NCBI GenBank assembly: GCA_010909725.1
Contig: JAACMV010000002.1
Location: forward strand, 806,001 to 870,000
Source: Picochlorum sp. 'celeri'
Taxonomy: Eukaryota; Chlorophyta; Trebouxiophyceae
Reading direction: 5' to 3'
DNA length: 64,000 bases
Shown: positions 42,371 through 53,809 of the stretch, piece by piece
Layout of the letters: the number at the start of each line of letters is the position of its first letter
How positions within the stretch are numbered: the stretch's first letter is position 1
The notes under the pieces: model-generated
What the model was told of the DNA's origin: nothing
Database searches by the model: none
Seen by the model: only the letters and a program-made list of their open reading frames with translations
Position numbers and translations under genes: made by a program

Positions 42371-43339
42371 TCAAATTCTTGGTAGTCTTGAAAATGATAC
42401 ATCCTGATGCGCCAGAACATCATCTGAAATACCTAAAAACCTGGCCAAATCTCTCAGTACTGTCTCATTTTTAGCTGGGTCAAACATGTCTTCGTAATAG
42501 ACGAAATGAACTTGGTTTTTTCCGTGTGCCTGAGCATACCGGTGCATCCATCGAATGTTTCTTTCCAACAGTTTGCCTCGTCCCCTGTAAAATCCCTGTC
42601 CAGCTGTCAAATTATATTGACGCCTCAGATTGAAAATGATCTTCGAATCCGTGCAGAGGCTTTTAAAGAAATCAATGTACACATCGTATGTCTTATATGT
42701 TGTGCCATTTCGATACCGAAGAGTCCACGGCGAGGCAAACTTGACATCCAATAAACTGTCCAGATTTGTATTGTGGCGAATTTCTTTGAATCCAACAGTA
42801 TAGTCTTGGAAATCCCCATAGCCAAACAATCTCTTAAAGTACGAGGTTTTGGCACATTCTGCTACACCAGGCTCGAAATTTGAATACCACGCGGGCTTGT
42901 TCCTCGCCTTTACAAACTCATGGTACCGTGTCTTTTCTGCCTCTGCTCCGGTAGGGTCTCCCCGCCGAGGAAACTTTCTTGTCAATTGAGATCCTGTTTG
43001 GTCCAGATTGAACAGGTATTTAAACATACCATTGTTCTCTCCTCGAATAAAAACACCTGGAAGCTGATTCATAGCATCCTGGAGAGCTGTCGAGCCAGAG
43101 CGGCCCATGGCCATGAGGAAGACGCATTTCTTCTGCTTTTCACATGCAAACTTCTCCCACTTCTCTGGACCAACCAGACGCACCATGTGCCGCGTCATTG
43201 CTGTTCGGAGTAGCACCGACCTATGCTCTTGATCCATATAGATGTACAGAAAGAGCATCAGTACGATGACGCTGCTGAAAACGCCGATGCAAGACATCCA
43301 ACCAACACCAAACGAGCAGGCCTTCTTGTTGAAATACAT
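42371..43339 (-). CDS. Type II membrane sulfotransferase-like protein
   Basis: Single exon, 322 aa. A single signal anchor (about 14-35) precedes a lumenal catalytic domain. The 5'-phosphosulfate-binding loop is MAMGRSGSTALQD (78-88), and a C-terminal VYYEDMFDPAKNETVLRDLARFLGI matches sulfotransferase ends. The layout is that of Golgi carbohydrate sulfotransferases, which move sulfate from PAPS to glycans. Acceptor unknown; algal cell-wall or extracellular polysaccharide is plausible. Confidence 0.82.
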   Translation of the reverse strand: MYFNKKACSFGVGWMSCIGVFSSVIVLMLFLYIYMDQEHRSVLLRTAMTRHMVRLVGPEKWEKFACEKQKKCVFLMAMGRSGSTALQDAMNQLPGVFIRGENNGMFKYLFNLDQTGSQLTRKFPRRGDPTGAEAEKTRYHEFVKARNKPAWYSNFEPGVAECAKTSYFKRLFGYGDFQDYTVGFKEIRHNTNLDSLLDVKFASPWTLRYRNGTTYKTYDVYIDFFKSLCTDSKIIFNLRRQYNLTAGQGFYRGRGKLLERNIRWMHRYAQAHGKNQVHFVYYEDMFDPAKNETVLRDLARFLGISDDVLAHQDVSFSRLPRI

Positions 43340-43891
43340 GGCTCTCCGTGCGGCTACTATCTGGATCGAAATGGTTCTACAAGCATCCCGTGTGCATTGA
43401 ATTCAATACTGTGTTATATAATCTCACAACGACTCTCTAAACGCTGGCACGCGAGTGTTGCTCTTTAAGCAACAAGGATACACGAGGTCAAAGGGTGGCC
43501 CGTTGACCACTGCCACACCCGATGGTGAGGATTCCGTATTCTCAGTACAAGTATAAGGTACTAAAACATTCATTTAATGGTATAGCACCTGCGAGATTGT
43601 CGCTGATGCATTTACATGGATTTTATTACCGTAATACGGAACTTTGCGCTGGATCTGCATGACCATTTTTGCTCAAAGAGAAATCCTAATTCACTGGATA
43701 GTTCTTCCATTAAAGAAAAACAGCACTAATAAAAATAGCTGTGATGCGTCATATCTGACGACGCCTGGGGTACAGGCATTCTGAAAAAATAAAGGCACAA
43801 TTTTGTTATTGTTCTTCATCATAGCATTCAACGAGCGTGGAAAGCAGTTTACGTAGTTCATAAAAATAGATTATTACACTAGAACAGAAGT
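43340..43891. other. Promoter region between sulfotransferase and CDC5 genes
   Basis: 552 bp between outward-reading starts. No coding signal is seen. Confidence 0.5.
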
Positions 43892-46276
43892 ATGAAGAGT
43901 ACGTGCGCTTGTTCTTGTCTTTGTCTTGACATGCTAGAAGAAGAAACGTGATTCTTTCTTTTGTGAGCTCTTCTAACTCTTAATCACTACTGTGTTGCAG
44001 TTTTAATAAAAGGTGGTGTTTGGAAAAACACAGAGGATGAGATTCTCAAGGCGGCTGTGATGAAATATGGGTTGAACCAGTGGGCTCGAATTTCATCTCT
44101 TCTGACTCGAAAGTCTGCCAAGCAGTGTAAAGCTCGCTGGTATGAATGGCTGGATCCTGCTATAAAGAAGACTGAGTGGACTCGAGAGGAGGATGAGAAA
44201 TTGCTTCATTTGGCCAAGTTGATGCCAACGCAGTGGAGGACGATTGCGCCGATTGTGGGAAGGACGCCAACGCAGTGTTTAGGGCGGTATGAGAAGCTAT
44301 TGGATATGGCGTCTGGGAGGGAGGAAGGATATGAAGCGAAAGATGATCCCCGAAGGCTTCGACCTGGAGAGATTGATCCTCATCCAGAGACAAAGCCTGC
44401 AAGGCCTGATCCGGTGGATATGGATGATGATGAGAAGGAAATGTTGTCTGAGGCGAGGGCGAGATTGGCGAATACGCGCGGGAAGAAGGCAAAGAGAAAA
44501 GCGAGAGAGAAGCAGTTGGAAGAGGCCAGGCGGTTGGCTGCATTGCAGAAGAAGCGTGAGTTGAAGGCTGCAGGAATTGAGGTGAGGGAAAAGGCAAAGA
44601 AGGGGCGTGGCATTGATTATGCACATGAGGTGCCGTTTGAGCGGCGTCCTGCTCCTGGGTTTTACGATGTCGCTGAAGAGAATGAGATGACACGGGCGAT
44701 GCGAGAGGAGTTTCGTCCGGTGACAAAGGATGAGTTGGAAGGGCGGAAGAGAAAGGATATTGAAAAGGAGCTGATCAAGCAGGATGTTGCAAAGAGGAAG
44801 ATTGCTGAGAGAAAGGATGCTCCAAATATGATAGCACAACAATTAGCGGCCCAAGAAGCGTTGCAATCTACGAGGAGGGGGAAAATGATGCTTCCTGCAC
44901 CACAGGTGACCGATGCAGAGTTGGAGGCACTTGCGAGGGATGCTTCAATGGAAGGTACATTGGCCTCAGAGACTGGGAGTCAAGCGACGAGGGCATTATT
45001 AGGAGATTATTCGACCCCTGCACCGTTTGCCACACCAATGGCAACTCCTGCTGCAGGTCCGTCTGGGATGAACAAGGTAATGCAGGAAGCGCAGGCTTTG
45101 GCAAGACTGCGTGAGGGTCAAACCCCTTTGTTGGGAGGAGAAAATCCTGATATTGCAGGGAGCGATTTTAGTGGGATTGCTCCTCAGCGAAATGTGGGAG
45201 CGACGCCTAATCCATTGGCTGCTGCAGCTGCTGCAAAAATGAGTGCTACACCAGCAACTGCCCGAGGAGGAATGCAGTTGGACAAGAAACCAGCGACAGT
45301 ACAGCCCACTCCTGTCCGGCGCGACGAATTAAAGTTGAATGCAGAAAATGGACTTGGTGAAGATTCAAATCATATTGCATCAGCCCTCTCCAATCTGCCG
45401 GCTCCGAAGGGAGGATATCAACTCGCTCCGCCAGAAATGCTAGATGAGGAAGAGGATGATGCTGTGCCCATGGAGGAAGATGCAGCAGATGCAGAGGCCC
45501 GCATTGCCGAAGAAAAAGCAAGACAATTAGAAGAAGAGAAAAAACTTCGGTCTCATGTCGTGCAGAGAAATCTGCCCAGGCCGTTAAGCCTCGACCTCGT
45601 TCCCAAACCTGCAACAGAGGCTGCCATTGCAGCCATGTCAGACGAGGGCGAAGCAGCCAGGCACATGATACTACAAGAACTTGTGCAGATTCTCAACGAG
45701 GATGCCAAAGCATTTCCAGCAAACATGTCTATTACCGACTCCATGACGCATATTGATCATGGGTTTTCCGTGTCAGAATTGGAAGCCGCTGCAAAACTCA
45801 TAGATGATGAAGTACCCACTGTCAAGAAGGACCTCGGGCATGATGGGGCAACCCTGAGCGAATATTCTGCGGTCTGGGACAGCATGCGACCAAATATCAT
45901 GTACTCTGTAGAACTTCAAAGGTATAGTCTGAAATCAAAAATGTCAGAGAAGGATATCCTTGCATCCTTGAAGTATGAGTATGAAACAGTCAGAAAAGAA
46001 ATGTCCAAATGTGCCAAGAGAGCTGGCAAAGTTGAGCAAAAAGTGGGCATCGTACTGGGAGGTTTACAAAAGCGCAGCAAATCATTGACGACAGAAATTA
46101 ATGAAAAGACGAATAAAGCAAATATAAGCAAGATTGAGAAGACGTGCTATCGCCAGTTACAAGACCAAGAGAGGCTCGCTGCATCTGCTCGGCTTGAGCA
46201 CCTCAAAGAGCTTGTCGAAGCTCAGGAAAGTCGAGAACGTACCTTGCAAGAAAAGTACAAGTCCCTACAATCATAA
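43892..46276 (+). CDS. CDC5-like Myb splicing factor (NTC/Prp19 complex)
   Basis: Two exons, 43892-43898 (7 nt, ATGAAGA) and 44001-46276 (760 aa); donor GTACGT. The tiny first exon is required to begin the protein: MKILIKGGVWKNTEDEILKAAV corresponds to the invariant CDC5 start. Two Myb repeats follow (NQWARISSLLTRKSAKQCKARW; EWTREEDEKLLHLAKLMPTQWRTIAPIVGRT), then basic coiled-coil and the conserved GRGIDYAHEVPFERRPAPGFYDV. CDC5 is a core component of the NineTeen complex of the spliceosome. Length is near human CDC5L. TGTAA at 46296-46300. Confidence 0.96.
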
Positions 46277-46475
46277 GTTCATATTCTATGAGATATGTAA
46301 ACGACCCAACCGACCACATCTAAATGTGGACACATCATGGCAAGCCAAGTGTCCTTGTCAGACTGTCACACTCCCCAAAGTGAATTTGTTCAAAAATTGT
46401 TCACAGAGCAGCGCTTTGCTTTGTTTGTTTCAATCATTTTAAAGAACGTAGTTATTCATTCCAAAGAAACTAGCC

Positions 46476-48530
46476 ATGGCTCCAACCAAGCCAGCGGCAG
46501 AGGGTCGCCCAAAAGTACCCCCCAAAAAAATTATAGACACTATCCGCGAGGCAACTGGAGCAAGTGATGAAGATATAAAATCTGTACTAGAGGAGTGCAA
46601 CAATGACGTGAACGAAGCCACCGCTCGTTTGATTGACAGTACGTTTTTGTCTGTTCGGCGATTGGATTGCTGTGACACCTTTGGCCCTAAACACGTGCAT
46701 AGGGGCACATTGGTGGGATATATATGATTTATATGACTTGGTGTTGGATTTGGGAGGGTGAAAAAGGGGTTGTATCCGCATTTTTTGCTTTCGAGATAGT
46801 TTGATCCCCTGCGGCAGCGGCGGTAGTAGAAGATGGTTTGTATTCCCTGTCTGGGGGTGTCGCTGATGGGTATTAATCAACACTAGTACAATTTAAAGGA
46901 TAATGGTTGGGTCAAAGGAGCTAAACGATGGTGTATTGTGTGCAGATCCTTTTTCGAAAGTAGTGAGCAAGAAGGACAAGAGGAAGGAGGTGCGTTGGAT
47001 TTTATTACTGTGTCTCTTCTTTAAATAAGACGGATTTGGAGTGTTACGAGATGGAGACGTGGGTGTTTCGACCTGTGTCGGTGAACCTCTTGTTGCTACT
47101 TGTACTGACTGTATGAATGACCGAGTCTTTTTGGGATGCAGAGGGAAATACAGATCAAGAAGGAAAAGGCAGCCGAAGCAAAACGCAACTACTCGAACAG
47201 AGGAGGTCGCGGAGGGGGCAAGGCTGGAGGACGAGGAGGTGGACGTGGTACTGGGCCCAGAAAGCCTGCTGAGGCTCCAAAGCCTGTGCAGAAGAAAGAG
47301 CCTGTTGTCGCAGCTCCAGAGAGTGCCGCTCCAAAGACTCAGGAGAATGGTATTGAACCTGCTCCAATTCCTCAGCCTACTCGGACCGGGGGAACAATGG
47401 CTGATTTGTTCAAAAAGCCAGCCCCTGTGCCGGAGAAGAAACAGCCTGCACGGCCTGCGCCTCAAAGCCAGCGTCCAACAAATGGACATACGGCAGATCA
47501 AGGAAGGGTGCCAGCTCAGGCTACACAGCCATCAGGTGCATGGGGTAAAAGTGCAGACGTGCAGCAAGAGGCACCTAGGCCACAGCCACCATCTGTGCCA
47601 CCTACTGGCCTGGCAACCTCTTTGATGTCTGCTCTCGGCGCAGGAAACCCTCCAAAAAGTGTTCAGAGTGCACAGACTAGCCTTCCACAAGAGACCCAAC
47701 CAAGTGCTGGGCAGGGTCAACTTGCGGAGAGTGAACAGAGAGGGCAGCCAGGAAGCACATCAGCCGATGATGTCGGTTTGAATTTGCAGTTTGGCAATTT
47801 CGGTCTTGGTACCGGTAATGAATTTGGAGCTGGCTTTGGATCCACGTTTGAAAGTCAGCCCGCGCAGGGAGGTGCTCAGACACAGAATGCCTCTCGGTAT
47901 AATGAGCCTCAGGCTGGCGGGGGCCAAGCAAAGCAATCTCAGGCAGCATTCTCATCTTTCCAGCAAAGTCAGGGAGATGTATCTGTATCAAGAACTCAAA
48001 ATGCAGATTCACAACAGCAGCAGCAGCAACAACACATGCAGCATATGCAGCAGCCTCAGTATGGCTACTCTGCATCGTATGGACAGACTGCAGCCTACTG
48101 GCCTCAGCAGCAGGCTCCAAGACAGCAACAGCAAGCACCGCCACAACAGCAACAAACGATGAAGCCTGGCAAAGCAGAGGCACCAGCACCACCGCCTCAG
48201 CAGCAACAGCAGCAAGCTACCATGATGGCATATGGTGCTCCTGGCATGGGTGCCATGGCAGGACAGTATGCAACACAATACCCAGGATACCAGTATCCAT
48301 ACCAATACGCTCAATATCCAGGATATTATCCACCACAGTATTATGCACCTCCCCAGGGATCCCAATATCCACCTCAACCCCCTGCTACTGGCCAAGGTGC
48401 TCGCACTGCAGGAGGGAACAATTTCGGTGCAGGTCTGTACGATCAGCAGGATGTGAATTATCAGCAACCACCAGCAACAGGAAACTATCAAGGACAGCCT
48501 GCATACAACTATGGTCAGTATGGACGTTAA
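46476..48530 (+). CDS. GIP1/DUF1296-type RNA-binding-like protein with RGG box and Gln-rich prion-like tail
   Basis: Three exons, 46476-46638, 46946-46989 (44 nt) and 47142-48530 (531 aa); donors GTACGT and GTGCGT. The N-terminal UBA-like DUF1296 domain is split by two introns: VPPKKIIDTIREATGASDEDIKSVLEECNNDVNEAT, then LIDNPFSKVVSKKDKRKE. An RGG-like stretch (RGGRGGGKAGGRGGGRG) and a long Pro/Gln-rich region follow, with CAG/CAA runs around 48015-48215 and a Tyr/Pro/Gln tail (YQYPYQYAQYPGYYPPQYY). Plant relatives are called GBF-interacting protein 1; UBAP2-like proteins are analogous. A role in RNA granules is inference from composition. Confidence 0.82.
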
Positions 48531-48780
48531 ATTGTCCCAGTTGAAACAGCATATACCATTGCTATGGCGACATGTCATTTTCTTTTTCAAAGACGTTGTC
48601 ATAATTGTAAGTTTGCTGGTAATTGCAGAAGCATTTATTCGTAATCCAACCTCGATGTGACAGTAGTATTATTGTTACACAACTTCCATCCTCGTGTGAT
48701 ATCACCATCTCATTTTACACATGGAGAAAAAAAGGGGACACGTGCATTCAACAAAAATTCTTTTCTCTTTCACAACAATA

Positions 48781-49944
48781 TTACCAGTTGACAGCATCAC
48801 ATTCTTCTTCATCATCCACACAGTGCTCCACACCAGCATCTGTCAAAGAAACACGCCTCATTGCTGTCAAAGTGCCACTCAATGGAATTCTATACTTGGC
48901 CAATATCTTGTAGAAAATATCAACCACTTTGTCTACTATAGGCAATGCCATCAATGACGCAATCCATCCCCACCCAACAGCAGAGTACAACTGCTGCAGT
49001 GCATCAGGTCCAGTGAAAATAGTACCATCCCGGGAAATTGCATGAATTGTTTCCATCGCATCCTCATACGTCACTCCCTCATGCTCTGTCGAATCATACG
49101 TCAAATTTGCAATATTCACAAACTTGATTCTTCCCTGTCCCCCATCTCGTTCCTTCAATGTGCTCATGAGCTGATTGCACATGTCACAGTCACCATCATA
49201 GAGGTACTTCACCTTCCAATTATTCTCCGTACGCTGGCAATCCGGATCCTGATCCAAAGACTTTTGCAACGCATCTTTCAGTATCTCGCGATCTTTCGCA
49301 TCCTCGAGATGCTGCTCCACAGACAATGCCTGATACACATCCTCTGCCCTATTCAACAAGGGCTTGAAGATATCCGTTCGAGACACAATCCCAATCAGTT
49401 TCCCCTCACCATCCACAACAGGAAGTCTGTGGATATTCCTTGCAAGCATTAATGCTGCCGCCTCACCCACCTTGGCCTTTTCCTTCACCACAATAGGAGG
49501 CTTGGACATGTGCTTCTCCACAGGCTCTGTCAAAGGCACATCCTGCTTCCTCAACCGATTAATATCCTTGATACTGATAACACCCACAACAACATTCTCA
49601 TCATCCACAACAGCAAGACCAGATACTTTATCCAGCTTGCTGGCAGCAGACGATAAAGGCTGCCCCGGAGTTGCACACCGAAGACCATTGACAGTCATAA
49701 AATCCCCAACAACCCCAAATGGGTCATCCAACTGGAGACTATCCACATCCAAATTATCCACATCGAATGTCCCATCAGGCCTGACGTTTGATTTCACAAT
49801 GACCCTCTGTGAACGAGGCTGTGCGTGCACAAGAGGCCTGCTAGAAGACGGAGTGACTCGGCTCTGCCGTACAACACCTCTTTGGCAGCGACCAACCACA
49901 CGTGGGCATCCTACCAATGCATGAGAACTTTGAGTAACAAGCAT
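48781..49944 (-). CDS. CBS-pair protein fused to a DCC (DUF393) thiol-oxidoreductase domain, plastid-type presequence
   Basis: Single exon, 387 aa from the ATG at 49944. About 50 residues of Arg/Ser/Val-rich presequence are followed by two CBS motifs (about 80-135 and 143-197: SGLAVVDDENVVVGVISIKDI; HRLPVVDGEGKLIGIVSRTDI), which usually bind adenosyl nucleotides. The C-terminal domain opens with KVKYLYDGDCDMC, the DxDxxC start of the DCC family. Plastid CBS proteins regulate thioredoxins, so a CBS-DCC fusion would link energy state and thiol redox; this is inference. Confidence 0.82.
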   Translation of the reverse strand: MLVTQSSHALVGCPRVVGRCQRGVVRQSRVTPSSSRPLVHAQPRSQRVIVKSNVRPDGTFDVDNLDVDSLQLDDPFGVVGDFMTVNGLRCATPGQPLSSAASKLDKVSGLAVVDDENVVVGVISIKDINRLRKQDVPLTEPVEKHMSKPPIVVKEKAKVGEAAALMLARNIHRLPVVDGEGKLIGIVSRTDIFKPLLNRAEDVYQALSVEQHLEDAKDREILKDALQKSLDQDPDCQRTENNWKVKYLYDGDCDMCNQLMSTLKERDGGQGRIKFVNIANLTYDSTEHEGVTYEDAMETIHAISRDGTIFTGPDALQQLYSAVGWGWIASLMALPIVDKVVDIFYKILAKYRIPLSGTLTAMRRVSLTDAGVEHCVDDEEECDAVNW

Positions 49945-50463
49945 GGTCAAATATCTACAGGTCAGTCACAAGAACGCTGTCAGCCAAGCAAACATGTGTA
50001 TGCGTCAACGCTTGAACGATCGGGTAGGATTGAAAAAATCCACAAAACTCGGACAAATACGCACCTCTTGTCTAAAACCTCAACTGGTTGTGTAAAAATG
50101 CTATGGTAACGCAGCTAAAATTGGATATTGAGGTGTATGCTCTGTAATGCTATGCTTTTCTGCCTCGGACGTAGAAAACGCACTCGTGTTTCTCGTCTAT
50201 GATACTCACACGTCCGTGTACACTATTCAAAATTGTATCAATATATAAATGTTACAAAAGAGCGTCAAAAGGAGACTGTAAATATTGTGGCAGTAACCGC
50301 AGAGGATCAAGATCTTGTCTGAATTCTTCTTTTAAAGAATGTACATGTACATTGCATCTTCTCCTGCTTCGAAGGAATTTCACCCTGTGTGTACTATAGT
50401 ATATATAGATATTCGTCTTCATGGTACCACATAGTACACATAGTGATTCTATTCAATGCCGTC
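49945..50463. other. Intergenic, no gene seen
   Basis: 519 bp between the CBS-DCC start and the VIT stop, both minus strand. No coding content. Confidence 0.5.
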
Positions 50464-51560
50464 TTATGCAGGGCCAACATGGAATGCAGCTCCAATTCCA
50501 TAAGAGATGCCGAGGGCAAGCCAACCACCAATGAGGACACGCATGGCTCCCTTGATCAGTCCTGCTCCACCCAAGTGCGCCCCCAACAGTCCAAACATCA
50601 GCCTACACACAAAGAAAATTACCATTATATTAATAAACAGCATTGGTATATGGTACATGTAGATGAAGAATATACGTACAGTCCAGCAGTGGTTGCCAGT
50701 GAAATAGAAATCAATCGAGACGTCTGATCTGCCAGGAATGCTCCAGCGAGGAGAGGAATCGCTGCACCTGCTGAAAAACAAACGGCAGATACGATTGACG
50801 CTTGCCATGGATTCGCCAAATCATCCAGGTCAATGCCCAATTCATCCCGGGCATGTGCCCGGATGACATCAGTTTCTGTCAAATGCTCTGCCACTTGCCG
50901 AGCCAAGTGGTATGGAATACCTCGAGATTCATAGATCTGGGTTAGTTCCTCTAGCTCTCTAGCCTGTGCTGCAGGTCCTTTCAATTGTTCCTGAATTTCC
51001 TTGTGTATATCCGCCTTTTCAGCATCTCGTTGAGATGACACTGAAACATACTCCCCAGCAGCCATGGACAGAGCTCCCGCAATCAACCCTGCAACGCCAG
51101 ACAATCTCATGAATCTGAGACTATCATCTCCAGCAGACACACCCATGAGCAAGGCAGCAACTGACACGAGCCCATCGTTCGCTCCCAAAACCATGGCTCG
51201 CAGCCAAGGAGCTCTATTGCTGTGATGAACATGTTCGCAGTGCTCTTCAGGATCAACATGACCAGAATTTTCATAACTTGGGACAATATTTGCGTCCGTA
51301 TGAAGGCTATTAGTCGGTGAATCCATGGGCAATTCTCCCCCTTGCTCGAGATGACTCAAGTCTGGTTGCTGTTCAACCACAGTTGTTGTTTCTGGTGCAT
51401 TCTGCGCTGTTGCTTCCTACAATCAACATCACATAATTTAAATACTATCAGTCGTGTTACAAATAGAGCAGTATCATATGGTATTCAACCAACCCACCTG
51501 AGGTGGCCTTTGTTTCGACTGGGTGGAAGCCTGGCTCTTTTTCTTCTTATTCTTACCCAT
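50464..51560 (-). CDS. VIT/CCC1-family iron/manganese transporter
   Basis: Three exons, 51498-51560, 50680-51416 and 50464-50602 (312 aa); donors GTGGGT and GTACGT. A Lys/Gln-rich first exon leads to the VIT core: WLRAMVLGANDGLVSVAALLMGVSAG (helix 1), then AGALSMAAGEYVSVSSQRDAEKADI, the metal-binding cytosolic helices (Glu-rich ELEELTQIYESRGIP), and the last three helices. It carries Fe2+ or Mn2+ into vacuoles by proton exchange. The last exon (GLLGAHLGGAGLIKGAMRVLIGGWLALGISYGIG) is needed to finish the fold. Confidence 0.94.
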
Positions 51561-51853
51561 AATATGGATTTCGGCGTACTCGCAAGTACAATTGGAGGAA
51601 TGGAGTATAAATATTTGTGTTGATGAGGCATGGCAGATGAACGACTGGTCCTGGGTGTCGGTATTCCTTATTTAATGACCGACACGCGTCTCCATTTTTG
51701 AATGTGAATGACACACACATGTCATTCAAGGCAGGGGCTGCCCACGCAAGGTATGGTGTACGCATGCCACGATACATCTGGACACACGATGGCGTATATA
51801 TGTTTTCTATTGTGTGATTACACAGTGTGAATCATCTATATAAAATACTATAA

Positions 51854-52598
51854 TTATGCAACGAGTTGCACTGCTCCCCCAACCTCTTTGATTTTCTTCT
51901 CAGCAAGCTTGCTAACAAACTTGGCTCTCACAACAAGTGGCTGCTGTGGCAGCTGTCCCTTTCCGAGAACCTTGAAGTAACCGTGGTTGGTCACGTCAAT
52001 GACTGGGGCGGTCGATGTGTCCTTGGCAGCTTCAGCACGAGCATCGCTTCCTACGAGTGTCCAAATCTTGTCCAAATTAATCACTGGGCAGTGGTACTTG
52101 TTCTTGTTCAAATGGAAGTAGCGCATTCCGACCTTTCCGAAGTATCCAGGATGGTACTTATCCATGAGGATTCTGTGGTGGTGCTGTCCTCCAGCATTAC
52201 CGCGACCAGAAGGATGCTTTCTATGCTTTCCAATACGACCGTGTCCTGCGGACACGTGTCCTCTCTTCTTTCTATTCTTTCTGAGGCCTGTATAGCAAAG
52301 AGATAGATGATGTTAGAACATACATACACGATGTGGATTGATTCTCAGTTGATACGAAAAACTCTACGGAAACAGAGAGAAGAGGAAGAACAAGTGCTGC
52401 TGATGGTCACGAGAGTCGTGGCTGCGGCGATAGTCTCTCCCCTGGTGCACGTTGCTGATTATATATTGAATAAAATTTCATCCCTCCTTCTTCACGGGTC
52501 ACTACATGGCAGAGAGACGCGAGAAGGACAGCCGCCGCACGTGCAGACGAAAGCAGTTTGTACACTCCAGATCACCGATTTGTACTTATTGATGGCAT
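51854..52598 (-). CDS. Ribosomal protein uL15 (L27a)
   Basis: Main exon 51854-52287 encodes [33 protein letters not shown] ... [14 protein letters not shown] and a complete C-terminus; this is certain. The first exon I propose is 13 nt (52586-52598, giving MPSI|S), joined over a 298-nt intron with donor GTACAA. It yields 148 aa, the usual length, but the donor is weak, so the start is less sure. Cytosolic 60S subunit protein. Confidence 0.93.
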
Positions 52599-53281
52599 TA
52601 ATCCATCATTATAGTACGTCATCGGTGTGACGAGTGAACAAACTGCCGCTATATGCATGCATGCTGTCATATCGGGCTCATGGCGGACCCACCATCGCAT
52701 CACCATTCCAAACCAGGGGTGGGCTAGAGATACCCGCAACCCAGAGATATAGAAGGAGGGTTGATAAATTTGTTTTATCGTGCTGTCCATTTGCAGGATT
52801 CTTTCCTCCAAAACTGGATGTTTGCCATGGCCGTCGCCGAATTCCTTCCAGCACTCTTCCTCTCTCTCTGATTCTGTACACATCAATCAAGTGCATAAAA
52901 CTCACGAGTAGTCATATTGTCCTATATTCCCTGTATTAAATACACGTAATGAGGGCGTTGAGGGAGGGAGTGGGCTATGAGTGTGGAAACGTTTTGGAGG
53001 CGGTGGACAGAGTACTTCGGGAGAATGGTATTCCCGAATTACTTGTCCATTTGAATGTTGAGTTCTGTGCTTATTTTGCATGGCAAATCCACACGAGATC
53101 ATCTTCTATAGAGACTGAATTTGAATAGTTGTTCGATAGATTGATGTGGATCGTGCCATCTGTTGAAAAATTGAGGAAATAGTGAGGAGAAAAATCTTCC
53201 TGGGCATTAATTTCGGCACACACCAGTACATTGAACGGATTTCTCAGAGATTTAGTTTTTCAGCATATATATGAGTACGAT
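52599..53281. other. Intergenic, no gene seen
   Basis: 683 bp between RPL27a (reading left) and the mS34-like gene (reading right). Several short open frames lack recognisable content. Confidence 0.5.
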
Positions 53282-53717
53282 ATGAAGCGTAGCGGAGTAT
53301 GTCTGGCTAAAAATGGTGCGTGGTCCATTATTATTCAGACACCTGAACAGTTTTTGTTTTGGAGTGTACTACTGATAATCTGTTTGCTTCTTTATAGTGT
53401 ATGAGATATTAAGTAAGCTTCCAAAGCATGGTGTTGGATCTCGTATTCAGCGGAAGACTTGGAAGGATGATTCGTTTTGGGATGTGTCTCAGGTAAAGAT
53501 GCATGTGTCTGGCAAGGCAGGCAAGGCATATGGCATGTTGACATGGAGGGGCGAACAAGTTCATGAGGTACCGAAGCAGATACCTGGTACGCTGAAAAAA
53601 GTTTGGAGGGTAGTTTCTAGTTCATCGGAGGGGCCTGGTGTGACGTGGCCATCTCTGGATAAAGCGTTGCTAGACTCTGTTGGTCAGTCACAGGAGGAGG
53701 CATCGTCGTCGTCATGA
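53282..53717 (+). CDS. Mitochondrial small-subunit ribosomal protein mS34-like
   Basis: Two exons, 53282-53315 and 53398-53717 (117 aa); donor GTGCGT, ends TATAG. After splicing the start reads MKRSGVCLAKNVYEILSKLPKHGVGSRIQRKTW. The region DSFWDVSQVKMHVSGKAGKAYGMLTWRGEQ matches the mS34 pattern (W-x-DD-x-W ... GKAWGxxTWRG). Assignment rests on this block only. Two TGTAA motifs follow the stop (53746, 53755). Confidence 0.72.
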
Positions 53718-53809
53718 CACTCGCTGTGATGGCGTTTATACGAATGTTTGTAAGAAATGTAAAACTAGATCAAACATATAAAAAGCAGCGCGTAGTATGT
53801 CTGCAATTT

